The notes under the pieces: generated by a model
Told to the model about the DNA's origin: nothing
Database searches by the model: none
Seen by the model: the letters and a program-made list of their open reading frames with translations, nothing else
From: an uncultured Christensenella sp.
Lineage (GTDB): Bacteria > Bacillota > Clostridia > Christensenellales > DTU072
Reading direction: 5' to 3'
DNA: 52,573 nucleotides
Assembly: GCA_905210905.1 (NCBI GenBank)
Contig: CAJLYQ010000005.1
Location: 1 to 52,573 of the forward strand
Part shown: positions 8,278 through 17,301 of the stretch, piece after piece
How the letters are laid out: each line of letters opens with the position of its first letter
Position numbering within the stretch: the stretch's first letter is position 1
Position numbers and translations under genes: made by a program

Positions 8278-11200
8278 ATGCGAAAAGAGAATCCGACCCC
8301 TGATTTTATCGCCGCAGAGCACGCGGTAATGAAATACTGGGAAGACAACAAATGTTTTGAAAAACTGGTTAAACAGAACGAGAACGGCGAAAGGTTCAGA
8401 TTTTTGGACGGACCGATTACCGCCAACAATGCTATGGGTATACACCACGCCTGGGGCAGAACGCTTAAGGACACGTTTATCCGTTACAACGCAATGCACG
8501 GCAAGAGTTGCCAGTATCAGAACGGTTTCGACTCGCAGGGATTGTGGGTAGAAGTAGAAACGGAAAAAGAAATCGGAACGAAAGACAAACGCGACATAAT
8601 CGAATACGGAATGGACAAGTTCACCGAAAAATGTATGGAGCGCGTAAGAAAGTTTTCGGGAGTAATAACCGAGCAAAGCAAGCGTCTGGGACAGTGGATG
8701 GACTGGGAACACAGTTATTTTACCAACACCGACCTAAACATAACGAGCATCTGGTATTTTCTTAAAGTTTGCCACGAAAAAGGTTATCTCGTAAAAAGCC
8801 ATCGTCCGATGCCCTGGTGTCCGCGTTGCGGAACAAGCCTCAGCGAGCACGAAATGAGCGGTAGTTATAAAGACGTAAAGCACACGTCCATTTACGGCAA
8901 ACTCGAAATAAAAGGCACGAACGACAAAATCCTCGTCTGGACGACTACGCCCTGGACGCTTACGAGCAACGTTGCTCTCGCGGTTAACCCCGATATTGAT
9001 TACGTCAGAGTAAAAGTAAAAAGCGACGAAAAAACGCTTATTTTAGGCAAAGACGCACTTAAAAAACTTAAAGGCGACGTTATCGAAGTTTTGGACGAAT
9101 TTAAGGGTAAAGAACTTTTAGGCAAAGAATACGTTACCGTTTTCCCGGAATTCGACGTGCAAAACTTCACGCATAAAATCGTTCCGTGGGAAGACGTAGA
9201 CGCTACCGAAGGCGTAGGCGTGGTTCACATCGCTCCCGGTTGCGGCGCGGAAGACTTCGAACTCGGCAAGAGAGAAAACCTGCCGGCTATTTGCCCTATC
9301 GACGACGAAGGGATTATAACCGAAGGGTTCGGCGTGCTTACCGGAATGAGAACCAGCGAAGTGCTGGATACCGTCGTTAAGATAATGACGGAAAGGAACA
9401 CGCTTTATCGCACGGAAGAAATCGAGCATAGTTATCCGCATTGCTGGAGATGCAAACACGAAGTCGTGTTCAAACTCGTAGACGAATGGAGCATTGCGAC
9501 CGCCGAGTTAAAATCGTCGCTTATCGCCGCGGCGAACACCGTTAAGTGGGAACCCGACTTTGCCGGCAAGAGAATGGTCGACTGGCTGAACAATATGGGC
9601 GACTGGAACATTTCGAGAAAGCGTTTTTACGGACTTCCGCTCCCGTTCTATCCGTGTAAAAAATGCGGACGTCTGACCGTAGTGGGGAGCAAAGAAGAAC
9701 TGCTCGAACTGAGCGAAAATCATTCTTTGGACGGAGTTCCTCATCTGCACAGACCCTATATAGATACGGTTAAAATCCGTTGTCCGAAATGCGGCGGACT
9801 CGTAGAAAGAGTTCCCGAAGTAGGCGACTGCTGGCTCGACGCCGGTATCACGCCGTTCAGCACGAAAAAATATTTTTCCGACAAGGATTACTTTAATAAG
9901 AACTTCCCGAGCGAACTCGTAATCGAGATGAAAGAACAAATCAGACTTTGGTTCTATTCGTTGCTGTTTATGAGCGTGGTTCTTACCGGAAAAGCGCCGT
10001 ACGAACACGTCGTTACGCACTCGTCGGTTATTCAGGAAGACGGCACGAAGTTCAGCAAAACCGGCAAAATGATTAAGTTTGACGAAGCGGCGGAAAAGAT
10101 GGGAGCGGACGCTATCCGTTATCTCTATTGTTCCGCGCCGGTCACCGGCGACGTTCGTTTCGGGTACAACCTTACCGACGAAACGAGAAGAAAGATAATC
10201 GCTTTCTGGAACGTTTACGTGTTCTTTAACCTTTACGCTAGTCTGGACAATCCCGATATCGCTTCGCATAAAGTCGATTTCGACACGCTTACGCACAGCG
10301 ATAAGTGGTTGCTCGCAAGGACGAATCAGTTTCTGAAAGCGGCGGTAAACGGTATGGAAACGTACAGAACGGCGGCGGTTATGAAAGAATTCGAAAGTTT
10401 CACCGACGACGTAAGCAACTGGTATATCCGTATTAACCGTAAGAGATTCTGGAAATCCACGGACAAAAAAGACCAAATGAACGCATACTGGTGCTTGTAC
10501 AACGCGATAAAAACCACTATCGGAGTTATGGCGCCGATACTGCCGTTTATCACGGAATATATCTATCTTAACACGGTTAAAGAAATCGAAAAAGACGCGC
10601 CGATAAGCGTACACCTTACGAAGTATCCTACCGAGATAGAAACCCCGGACTTCGGCGACGTTCTGGGCGAAACTGAAACCGCGAGAAGGGTTATTGCGGC
10701 GGCGCAAAGAATGAGAAACGAAGCGCAAATCAAGGTTAAACAACCCTTGTCCGCATTGTATATCACGGCAAGCGACGACGTTAAGAAAGAAATTTTGCCT
10801 TTGGCGGACGTTATTAAGGAAGAACTTAACGTAAAAGAACTTAAATTTGCGGACGAAAGCGAGTTTAACGAAAATTACTTTACGGTAAACTTCCGCGTTG
10901 CCGGAGCGAAACTCAAAGGCGAAGCGCAAAAACTGAAAAAACTCGTCGATTCGCTCGATTCCGAAGGAATGGCAAAACTCGGAGAAGGCTACGCTAAAGG
11001 TTCGGTAAGCGTAGGAGAGTTCGAAAATCTCGAAAGCGCAATGTTCGATAAACACGACAGACCGAAAGAAGGGTTTGCCGTGGACAGCGAAGGCGGAATT
11101 ACCCTTGCTCTCGATAAACGGCTTACCAAAGACCTGCTCGACGAAGGATTCGTCAGAGAAACCATAAGAAAAATTCAGGTTATGCGTAAAGACGCCGGAT

Positions 11201-11394
11201 TTGCGGTAGAACAAAGAATAATCGCCGATATTCGTTGCGAAGACGAAGACGGAAAGAAAGCGATCGAAGAATACGCAGACAAAATCAAAGCGGATATCCT
11301 TTGTACCGAACTGAAAGATATTCCGTCGCCGAAATGCGAAGAAAGTTGCGAAATCAGCGGACATAACTTAAAAATCGGAATAGCGCTTTGCTAA
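8278..11394 (+). CDS. ileS: isoleucyl-tRNA synthetase
   Basis: A 1038-residue class I synthetase charging tRNA-Ile; the length fits the long eukaryote-like (type 2) branch. The HIGH-equivalent lies in ITANNAMGIHHAWGR (HHAW at 56-59), a variant of the usual PxxNGxxHxGH. The KMSKS-equivalent is KFSKT at 591-595, also degenerate. Zinc-type CPRCG starts at residue 181, with more CxxC pairs around 390 (CWRC) and 460-505 (CKKCG, CPKCGG). An anticodon-binding domain follows, with a C-terminal extension. GGAGGAAGG gives a strong ribosome site. Only 63 bp separate it from the gene upstream, so there is no room for a T-box leader. The signature variants leave a small chance that it is a paralogue rather than the housekeeping enzyme. 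Confidence 0.9.
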   Translation: MRKENPTPDFIAAEHAVMKYWEDNKCFEKLVKQNENGERFRFLDGPITANNAMGIHHAWGRTLKDTFIRYNAMHGKSCQYQNGFDSQGLWVEVETEKEIGTKDKRDIIEYGMDKFTEKCMERVRKFSGVITEQSKRLGQWMDWEHSYFTNTDLNITSIWYFLKVCHEKGYLVKSHRPMPWCPRCGTSLSEHEMSGSYKDVKHTSIYGKLEIKGTNDKILVWTTTPWTLTSNVALAVNPDIDYVRVKVKSDEKTLILGKDALKKLKGDVIEVLDEFKGKELLGKEYVTVFPEFDVQNFTHKIVPWEDVDATEGVGVVHIAPGCGAEDFELGKRENLPAICPIDDEGIITEGFGVLTGMRTSEVLDTVVKIMTERNTLYRTEEIEHSYPHCWRCKHEVVFKLVDEWSIATAELKSSLIAAANTVKWEPDFAGKRMVDWLNNMGDWNISRKRFYGLPLPFYPCKKCGRLTVVGSKEELLELSENHSLDGVPHLHRPYIDTVKIRCPKCGGLVERVPEVGDCWLDAGITPFSTKKYFSDKDYFNKNFPSELVIEMKEQIRLWFYSLLFMSVVLTGKAPYEHVVTHSSVIQEDGTKFSKTGKMIKFDEAAEKMGADAIRYLYCSAPVTGDVRFGYNLTDETRRKIIAFWNVYVFFNLYASLDNPDIASHKVDFDTLTHSDKWLLARTNQFLKAAVNGMETYRTAAVMKEFESFTDDVSNWYIRINRKRFWKSTDKKDQMNAYWCLYNAIKTTIGVMAPILPFITEYIYLNTVKEIEKDAPISVHLTKYPTEIETPDFGDVLGETETARRVIAAAQRMRNEAQIKVKQPLSALYITASDDVKKEILPLADVIKEELNVKELKFADESEFNENYFTVNFRVAGAKLKGEAQKLKKLVDSLDSEGMAKLGEGYAKGSVSVGEFENLESAMFDKHDRPKEGFAVDSEGGITLALDKRLTKDLLDEGFVRETIRKIQVMRKDAGFAVEQRIIADIRCEDEDGKKAIEEYADKIKADILCTELKDIPSPKCEESCEISGHNLKIGIALC

Positions 11395-11398
11395 GTAG

Positions 11399-11480
11399 CC
11401 GACCAAACGTTATGCGGAAATTTACTCGCGGTCAGCGAAACCGCTGACACACGGATAAATTTTTAATCCGCATAAGTCCG
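11399..11480 (+). repeat. 19-bp dispersed box, copy 2, inside a structured intergenic element
   Basis: CCGACCAAACGTTATGCGG at 11399-11417 is the exact inverse of the box at 191-209. The DNA then folds on itself: TTATGCGGA pairs with TCCGCATAA (11467-11475), AAATTTA with TAAATTT inside it, and GTCAGCG-AAAC-CGCTGAC forms a central hairpin. It lies between ileS and the yqeY-like gene. It lacks a T-run, so it is not a simple terminator. Confidence 0.6.
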
Positions 11481-11524
11481 ACTTATAAGGGAGAGAAAAG
11501 AAATAAAAGGAGAAAAAAGAAAAA

Positions 11525-11968
11525 ATGCTTAAAGACGTAATAAGAAGTGACTTTATGAACGCGAGAAAAGTAGGCGATCACGCTACGAAAGACGCGTTGG
11601 AAGCGATAATAGCGGATATGCTTAAAAGAGAAAAATCCGAAGTCGGACACGTCGTTACCGATGCGGAAGTTATCGACGGAATATCCAAAGAAATAAAAGT
11701 TCAAAAGGAAGTTATCGAGTTTTGCAAAGACAAGGCGAAAGAAAAAGCGGAAGAAGCGGCAGGCAAAATTGCGATTTTGACGAAGTATCTTCCTAAACAA
11801 CTTACCGAAGAAGAAGTTCTTAAACTTATCGAAGAAGCGGACACGTTTGTCGACGCGTCGCCGAAGACCAAAGGTATGATAATCAAGGCGGTTATGCCGA
11901 AGATTGCCGGCAAGTTCGATAAGGCGCTCGTAAACGGTTTGGTAGAAAAACATCTCGCTAATAAATAA
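11525..11968 (+). CDS. yqeY: GatB/YqeY domain protein
   Basis: A 147-residue protein matching the YqeY family over its full length: an N-terminal helical region (LKDVIRSDFMNARKVGDHATKDALEAI), a central Glu/Lys-rich helix, and the C-terminal YLPKQLTEEEV segment ending with MPKIAGKFDKALVNGLVEKHL. The fold is shared with the tail of the GatB amidotransferase subunit and is thought to contact tRNA, but YqeY's own role is not established. AAAGGAG precedes the ATG. Its stop overlaps the mnmG start by one base (TAATG), so the two are translationally coupled. Confidence 0.9.
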   Translation: MLKDVIRSDFMNARKVGDHATKDALEAIIADMLKREKSEVGHVVTDAEVIDGISKEIKVQKEVIEFCKDKAKEKAEEAAGKIAILTKYLPKQLTEEEVLKLIEEADTFVDASPKTKGMIIKAVMPKIAGKFDKALVNGLVEKHLANK

Positions 11969-13818
11969 TGAAAGAATACGAAGCCATAGTCGTCGGAGGC
12001 GGACACGCAGGGATAGAAAGCGCGTTTGCGTTGGCGAAAAAAGGACATAAAACTTTGCTTATAAGCCTGACGCTCAACGCGTTGGGCTTTATGCCGTGCA
12101 ACCCTAATATCGGCGGAACGGCGAAAGGACACATCGTACGGGAAATAGACGCGCTCGGCGGACAAATGGGTATCGTCGCAGACCAAGCGACTATTCAGAC
12201 CCGTATGCTTAACTTAGGCAACGGCGCGGCGGTTCATTCTCTCAGGAATCAGGTGGATAAAGATAAATACCACCGCCTGATGAAACACCGTATCGAACAA
12301 CAGGACAATCTCGACGTCATCGAAGGAGAAGTAGTCGAACTCGTTTTCGATAACGGTTTCGTTACCGGGTTAAAAACCGCAGTCGGCGACGAATACAAAG
12401 CGAAAGCGGTCGTGCTTGCGTGCGGCGTTTATCTCGACAGCAAAATAATCATCGGCGAATACAGCAAAAAGTGCGGACCGAGCGGATATCAGAACGCAAC
12501 GAGTTTGGGTGCCTTTTTAGCGAACAACGGATTCCCTATGCGGAGATTTAAGACAGGCACGCCTATGCGCGTTCTCAGAGAAAGTCTTGACTATACCAAG
12601 ATGACCGTTCAAAAAGGCGACGACGGAATTTATCCGTTCAGCGAAATGACGGAGAAAAAGGTAAAGAACGACGAAGTTTGCTACCTTACCTACACAAATC
12701 CCGAAACGCACAAAATCATACTCGACAATCTCGACAGAAGTCCGCTTTATAACGGTACGATAACGAGTACCGGACCTAGATATTGTCCGTCGATAGAAAC
12801 CAAAGTCGTGCGGTTTGCCGACAAGGACAGACATCAGATTTTTATCGAGCCCGAAGGGGAAGACAACGACGAAATGTACGTTCAGGGACTTTCTACCTCC
12901 CTTCCGTTCGACGTTCAGGAAAAAATGCTTCATAGCGTTGCCGGACTGGAAAACGCAAAAATAATGCGGTACGGTTATGCGATCGAATACGATTGCCTTG
13001 ACCCGAAAGCGCTTTTGCCCACGCTCGGGACGAAACTAGTTAAAGGTCTTTACTGCGCCGGGCAAATAAACGGCAGCAGCGGATACGAAGAAGCGGGCGG
13101 ACAAGGTTTGCTTGCCGGTATAAACGCCGCGTTGTTCCTTGAAGGAAGAGAAGAACTCGTGCTTACGCGCGACAATTCGTACATAGGCGTTTTGGTAGAC
13201 GATCTCGTGACGAAAGGAACGGAAGAGCCATACAGAATGATGACTTCGAGAGCGGAGTACAGGCTTAAACTAAGACAAGACAACGCCGATATGCGACTTA
13301 CCGAAATCGGCAGAGAAATCGGACTTGTAGACGACGAAAGATACGCTAAGTTTTTAGAGAAAAAGCGCAAAAAAGAAGAACTTTTCGCCGAACTTAAAAA
13401 GCATTATACCGCCGAACAGGTAAGAGCGGCGTTTGAAAAACGATCCGAGCCCGTACCCGAAAGGGGGATAAGCGGCGAAGAAATACTGCGCAGATCCACG
13501 CTCGACGGAGATACGCTCGTCGAAATAGACGACAGGTTCTCAGAATACGGATTTTTGCTTAAACAGGTAGAAACCGAGATAAAATACGCAGGGTATTTAG
13601 CCAAACAAGAACAGGCGATAAAAGAAATGCGCAAAATGGAAAAACGCGTTTTGCCTGCGGATACCGATTACGACGCTATCGAAGGGTTAAGAAACGAAGC
13701 GAGAGAAAAACTCAAAGAAATTCGACCGATAAACCTTGCGCAAGCGTCGAGAATAAGCGGCGTCAATCCTGCCGACGTAGTCGTTTTAATGATCTATTTA
13801 GAGAATAAAAAGAAATAA
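11968..13818 (+). CDS. mnmG: tRNA uridine-5-carboxymethylaminomethyl modification enzyme
   Basis: MnmG (GidA), 616 residues, the expected length. With MnmE it installs the carboxymethylaminomethyl group at U34 of certain tRNAs, using FAD. The FAD-binding motif GGGHAG lies at residues 10-15, followed by the family motifs NPNIGGTAKGH, GQMGI, HSLRNQVDKDKYH, and QINGSSGYEEAGGQGLLAGINA in the second half. The helical C-terminal domain, ending ASRISGVNPADVVVLMIYL, is intact. mnmE is not in the window. The gene is followed at once by a strong bidirectional terminator. Confidence 0.97.
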   Translation: MKEYEAIVVGGGHAGIESAFALAKKGHKTLLISLTLNALGFMPCNPNIGGTAKGHIVREIDALGGQMGIVADQATIQTRMLNLGNGAAVHSLRNQVDKDKYHRLMKHRIEQQDNLDVIEGEVVELVFDNGFVTGLKTAVGDEYKAKAVVLACGVYLDSKIIIGEYSKKCGPSGYQNATSLGAFLANNGFPMRRFKTGTPMRVLRESLDYTKMTVQKGDDGIYPFSEMTEKKVKNDEVCYLTYTNPETHKIILDNLDRSPLYNGTITSTGPRYCPSIETKVVRFADKDRHQIFIEPEGEDNDEMYVQGLSTSLPFDVQEKMLHSVAGLENAKIMRYGYAIEYDCLDPKALLPTLGTKLVKGLYCAGQINGSSGYEEAGGQGLLAGINAALFLEGREELVLTRDNSYIGVLVDDLVTKGTEEPYRMMTSRAEYRLKLRQDNADMRLTEIGREIGLVDDERYAKFLEKKRKKEELFAELKKHYTAEQVRAAFEKRSEPVPERGISGEEILRRSTLDGDTLVEIDDRFSEYGFLLKQVETEIKYAGYLAKQEQAIKEMRKMEKRVLPADTDYDAIEGLRNEAREKLKEIRPINLAQASRISGVNPADVVVLMIYLENKKK

Positions 13819-13840
13819 AACCGTTTTCTATATAGCGAAA

Positions 13841-13866
13841 AGCACCCCGAAAAGGGTGCTTTTTTG
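13841..13866. terminator. bidirectional terminator between mnmG and the deacetylase-like gene
   Basis: AGCACCC and GGGTGCT form a 7-bp stem around CGAAAA, with six T downstream on the plus strand and an A-rich left flank that gives a T-rich tail on the minus strand. It serves two convergent genes. Confidence 0.85.
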
Positions 13867-13882
13867 TCGTAAAAAAACCTTT

Positions 13883-14884
13883 TTATTCGTAAATATCGTA
13901 GGGCGTGGCAAGGTAAGACCTGTTTTGCGGATAGTCGAAAGGTATACCGTTGTCGTAAGCGAATTTGCAAATATCGGAGAACCAAACTTTAGCGGCGTCG
14001 GAAACTTTCGTTCCGTCGTAGTAGTTCGTTTCGTGTCCGAACACGAGATAAGCGGAAAGCGTTCCGGCAAAATCGGGCGAAGTGAACCGTCTTTCGAGTT
14101 CTTTATAGATGGTGTCTTCGGTAGGAAGTTTGTAGGTGTTCGTAAACTTATAGTTCGGAGTAAACCAGTCTATTCTGAGGTCCGTTCCTACGAAAGTTAA
14201 ACCGTTTTTGTGGTCGGTTATGTAATCGTGGTTGAAAATATAAGTGTGTTGCGGTTGCGTCAGATAATATGATCTGTACGCGTGGTCGGAAGAAAGAAAA
14301 CCGAGTGCGCCGCAAGTAGCGTCGCGCATACCTTTCATCGCTTCTTCCGTGCCTTGCCAGTAGTGAAGTCTGGGCATTCTGTCGATCGCCAGGGAAGTTC
14401 CCGTTACGCGGACGGCTTCTTTGACGAACTTGTTCCACGCGTCGAAACCTTGTTCGTAAGTGGCGTTGTTAAACCGTTCTTTGTGAGAAGTAGAATGTAA
14501 ACCGAGTTTTAACCAACTGCAGTTCGCTCTGAAGTCCGCCTTGTACTTGTCGGAAACCTTGTCGATAACGTCGTTATAGGTGTAAAGGCTGAATTTTGCG
14601 CCGTATTTGTCGTGTAATTCTTTCAAATAAGCAAAAAACGGTTCTTCGAAAATCGTTTTATACTGTGCGTCGACAGTAAGATGTTTAAGCGATTTCATCG
14701 TGTCGTCGAAAGAAAAATGGAAATAACTCGAATCGTTGACCAAAATTTCCGCTTTTTCTTCTTTCTTCGTTTCGCCGTTATTATCGGAATTCGGATCTTT
14801 TTCGGGTTTGCAACCGAAAGCAATCGCCGCGACGAAAATAATCGTCAAAAGTACGCAAATAAGTTTTATCGATTTTTTTAACAT
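13883..14884 (-). CDS. polysaccharide-deacetylase-like lipoprotein
   Basis: A 333-residue lipoprotein. The start at 14884 is chosen for the GGAGGG just upstream. The signal peptide ends in the lipobox AFGC, with Cys25 lipidated, followed by a charged linker. The rest resembles the NodB/CE4 deacetylase fold: HFSFDD at 56-61 matches motif 1 and HSTSH at 130-134 matches the metal-binding HxxxH motif 2. RMPRLHYW could stand for motif 3, and a late FGHET carries a histidine. These enzymes remove acetyl groups from cell-wall or dietary polysaccharides. The motif match is good at the N-terminal half and loose later, so activity is uncertain. It is transcribed alone from a consensus promoter. Confidence 0.7.
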   Translation of the reverse strand: MLKKSIKLICVLLTIIFVAAIAFGCKPEKDPNSDNNGETKKEEKAEILVNDSSYFHFSFDDTMKSLKHLTVDAQYKTIFEEPFFAYLKELHDKYGAKFSLYTYNDVIDKVSDKYKADFRANCSWLKLGLHSTSHKERFNNATYEQGFDAWNKFVKEAVRVTGTSLAIDRMPRLHYWQGTEEAMKGMRDATCGALGFLSSDHAYRSYYLTQPQHTYIFNHDYITDHKNGLTFVGTDLRIDWFTPNYKFTNTYKLPTEDTIYKELERRFTSPDFAGTLSAYLVFGHETNYYDGTKVSDAAKVWFSDICKFAYDNGIPFDYPQNRSYLATPYDIYE

Positions 14885-14951
14885 AAATCCCTCCGCTTCA
14901 TAAATTGCGTAAGGAATCTTAAAACCTTTTCCCACGCTTTTAAGCAAAAGA

Positions 14952-14980
14952 ATTATATATAACGCGAACTAAAATGTCAA
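14952..14980 (-). promoter_or_regulatory. promoter of the deacetylase-like lipoprotein gene
   Basis: On the minus strand TTGACA (14980-14975), a 17-bp spacer, TATAAT (14957-14952): a perfect consensus sigma-A promoter lying just after the end of the glmU-like gene. Confidence 0.88.
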
Positions 14981-15008
14981 CTTGAAAACGCCTTTTTTCC
15001 TATTTTTT

Positions 15009-15992
15009 TCAATTTTTACAGCCGGTAAACGATTTTGTAATTTGTTTTGAACGCGCTATAACGAACGCATTTTCGTCAACGGAGCGCGTGACGGTGCTGC
15101 CGGCGGCGATAAACGCGCCGTTGCCCACTTCGATAGGTGCGACGAGATTGCAGTTTGCGCCGATAAAAACCTTTTCTCCGACAACGGTGCGGTGTTTCTT
15201 TTTTCCGTCGTAGTTGCAAAAAACCGTACCGCAACCGACGTTCGTCGCAGAGCCTATTTCGGCGTCGCCGACGTAAGAATGGTGGGCGGCTTTAACTCCG
15301 TCCGCTAAAATACTGTTCTTTATTTCCACGAAATCGCCGATACGGCAGTCTTTCCCTATGCGCGCGTTATTCCTTAAATATGCGTACGGTCCAACCGTCG
15401 ATCGGTCACCGACGGTCGAATTTTTCAGCGTCGAGGCACGAACCTCGCATCCGTCGCCTACTACCGAGTCGGTAATAACCGAATGTTGACGGATCGACGC
15501 TTTTTTGCCGATATAAGAATTTCCGCTTATGGTTACGAAAGGCTCAATAACCGCTTTTGCGCAAATTTTAACGGTAAAATCGATAAAAGTCGAGTCGCTG
15601 TTTTCGATGATAACGCCGTTCCTTGCGTGAAAAGCGTTTATCTTTTTTTGAAGAACGGATACAAAATACGAGTGTCTTTCGGGAAGATAAGTTTCGGTTT
15701 CTTTAATCCCTACGGAGCGGAGCGTGCCGCAGTAACCGCTTTTGGTAATAAACCCGTTTCCGAGCGAAAAGCCGCAGTTTTCGTTAACGCAAACCTTAGC
15801 GAGCGCGCGAAGAACTTTTTCCGTCAAAAGCGGCATATCGTCGTATATCACGCAAAGCACTCCATTATCGTCTTTCGCTTCCGAGCAATCGGACACGTCG
15901 CGAACGGACATATTCAGATTTTGCACTTCGGAAATCGACAGTCCGAGCAAACAAACGTCGAATACTTTTTTAACGATACGGTTAATTATCAT
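15009..15992 (-). CDS. GlmU-like protein with acetyltransferase domain and degenerate N-terminal half
   Basis: A 327-residue protein; full GlmU is about 450-460. The start at 15992 is preferred because GGAG lies seven bases upstream; a TTG at 15998 is the alternative. The C-terminal two thirds are a left-handed beta-helix matching the GlmU glucosamine-1-phosphate acetyltransferase: VGPYAYLRNNARIG, VEIKNS, then KAAHHSYVGDAEIG with the catalytic-type histidine, CNYDGKKKH and APIEVGNGAFIAAGSTVT. The first 110 residues keep only traces of the uridyltransferase fold (VIYDDMPLLT resembles the YGDVPLLT strand) and lack the nucleotide-binding GxGTRM loop. It overlaps the glmM stop by 11 nt, tying it to UDP-GlcNAc synthesis. 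It probably acetylates GlcN-1-P, or an analogous sugar, but cannot do the UTP step. Confidence 0.8.
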   Translation of the reverse strand: MIINRIVKKVFDVCLLGLSISEVQNLNMSVRDVSDCSEAKDDNGVLCVIYDDMPLLTEKVLRALAKVCVNENCGFSLGNGFITKSGYCGTLRSVGIKETETYLPERHSYFVSVLQKKINAFHARNGVIIENSDSTFIDFTVKICAKAVIEPFVTISGNSYIGKKASIRQHSVITDSVVGDGCEVRASTLKNSTVGDRSTVGPYAYLRNNARIGKDCRIGDFVEIKNSILADGVKAAHHSYVGDAEIGSATNVGCGTVFCNYDGKKKHRTVVGEKVFIGANCNLVAPIEVGNGAFIAAGSTVTRSVDENAFVIARSKQITKSFTGCKN

Positions 15993-17259
15993 ATACAAAC
16001 TCCGAAACGGTTTTCATAACGCTTTTTAGGGATTCTTCCGCTAAAAATTCGTCGGCGGATTCGGTCAAAAACCTGATTTTTGGCTCGGTTCCGCTTGCCC
16101 TTACGACGTATCTTACGCCGTTTTCCGTCTTGATTATCCCGTTGCCGAACTTTTTTCGGAAAGCGTCCGCCTGAACGGGTGTAACGGTTATTTCCGAAGA
16201 ACGGAAAGGATACTCGACCACGGTATCGATTTCTTCTATAGGAATTCTACAGTCGGCGGCGGCTGTAAAAAGGGCGGTCATTATGCCGTCGCCTGTATTA
16301 AGTACGTCGGAAAAAATAATGTGTCCGCTTTTTTCTCCGCCTAAGTTCAGATCCGACGATTGCATAGAAGAAAAAACTTCCCGGTCGCCGACAGACGAAC
16401 GAATAAGTTTAATTTTTGCCTCGGAATACGCCTTTTCGACTCCCATATTCGTCATAACGGTACCGCAAACCGCACTGTTTCGCAACTTTCCGTTTTCGTT
16501 CATCAGTCGGGATAAACAAAATAGCAAGCGGTCGCCGTCGTAGATTTTACCTTTTTTTATACCGATAACCCGATCCGCGTCGCCGTCGAACGAAAAGACG
16601 AAGTCGAATTCGTCGGAAAGAGAAGTAAGACGCGAGGCATAAGTTGAGCCGCAGTTAAGGTTTATTTTAGAGCCTGCGGCTAAGTCGTCGCAGTATGCGA
16701 CGACGCGCGCGCCTGCGGCGCGGAAAACGGTTGCGGCGAAGCCGCCCGCCGCGCCGTAGGCGCAATCGAGAAGAATTCTCGTATTGTTAATCGCAGGAAC
16801 GATTTTTGCGTGTTTTAAGTAAATTTCTTTGGCGTCGGGATAGATTAACTCGCCGTGTTTTTGTAATAAAACGGGCGGTTCCGTGATATATTTTTCAATT
16901 AGATTTTCCGTATATTCGTCTATTTTCGCACCGCTTGCGGAAAAGAATTTTATACCGTTGTATTCGGGCGGATTATGGCTCGCCGTAATCATTATTCCGT
17001 AGTCGCACCCTAATTCTCTCGTGCATAAAGCAAGGCACGGCGAAGGAACGATTCCGAGAACAGCCACTGTTATTCCGCGTTTCGTTAAGGCGGCGGCAAG
17101 AGTTTTTTCAATGAAAAAACCGCTTGTACGAGTATCTCGCCCGACTGCGACGAAGGAGCAGTCGGGCAGAGCGGACGTTGCGTCCGCAACTTTTTCAAGA
17201 AATTCCGTTGTAAAAAAAACACCGCGTCGGCGAATACCGTCCGTACCGAAATATACCAT
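15982..17259 (-). CDS. glmM: phosphoglucosamine mutase
   Basis: A 425-residue alpha-D-phosphohexomutase converting GlcN-6-P to GlcN-1-P for peptidoglycan precursors. The N-terminus YFGTDGIRRRG is the GlmM signature. The phosphoserine loop is TASHNPPEYNG (Ser94), the magnesium loop is DGDADR at 225-230, and the phosphate-binding loop RASGTEPKIR is near the C-terminus. It is slightly shorter than the usual 445-450 residues. No clear ribosome site precedes the ATG, 42 bp after the upstream gene, so translation may depend on the operon. It is followed by the GlmU-like gene, the next step of the pathway. Confidence 0.93.
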   Translation of the reverse strand: MVYFGTDGIRRRGVFFTTEFLEKVADATSALPDCSFVAVGRDTRTSGFFIEKTLAAALTKRGITVAVLGIVPSPCLALCTRELGCDYGIMITASHNPPEYNGIKFFSASGAKIDEYTENLIEKYITEPPVLLQKHGELIYPDAKEIYLKHAKIVPAINNTRILLDCAYGAAGGFAATVFRAAGARVVAYCDDLAAGSKINLNCGSTYASRLTSLSDEFDFVFSFDGDADRVIGIKKGKIYDGDRLLFCLSRLMNENGKLRNSAVCGTVMTNMGVEKAYSEAKIKLIRSSVGDREVFSSMQSSDLNLGGEKSGHIIFSDVLNTGDGIMTALFTAAADCRIPIEEIDTVVEYPFRSSEITVTPVQADAFRKKFGNGIIKTENGVRYVVRASGTEPKIRFLTESADEFLAEESLKSVMKTVSEFVYDN

Positions 17260-17301
17260 CGGTAAAGTATATTCGCTAAGCGGTCGGTTGGTGAACGAAA
17301 A

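Noticed and set aside
9508..11364. 618-residue antisense frame inside ileS
   Set aside because: Shadow of a confidently identified synthetase gene; low-complexity Phe/Arg/Val product.
11399..11480. Simple terminator for ileS
   Set aside because: The hairpins lack a T-run and the 19-bp box is repeated elsewhere, so a dispersed structured repeat fits better.
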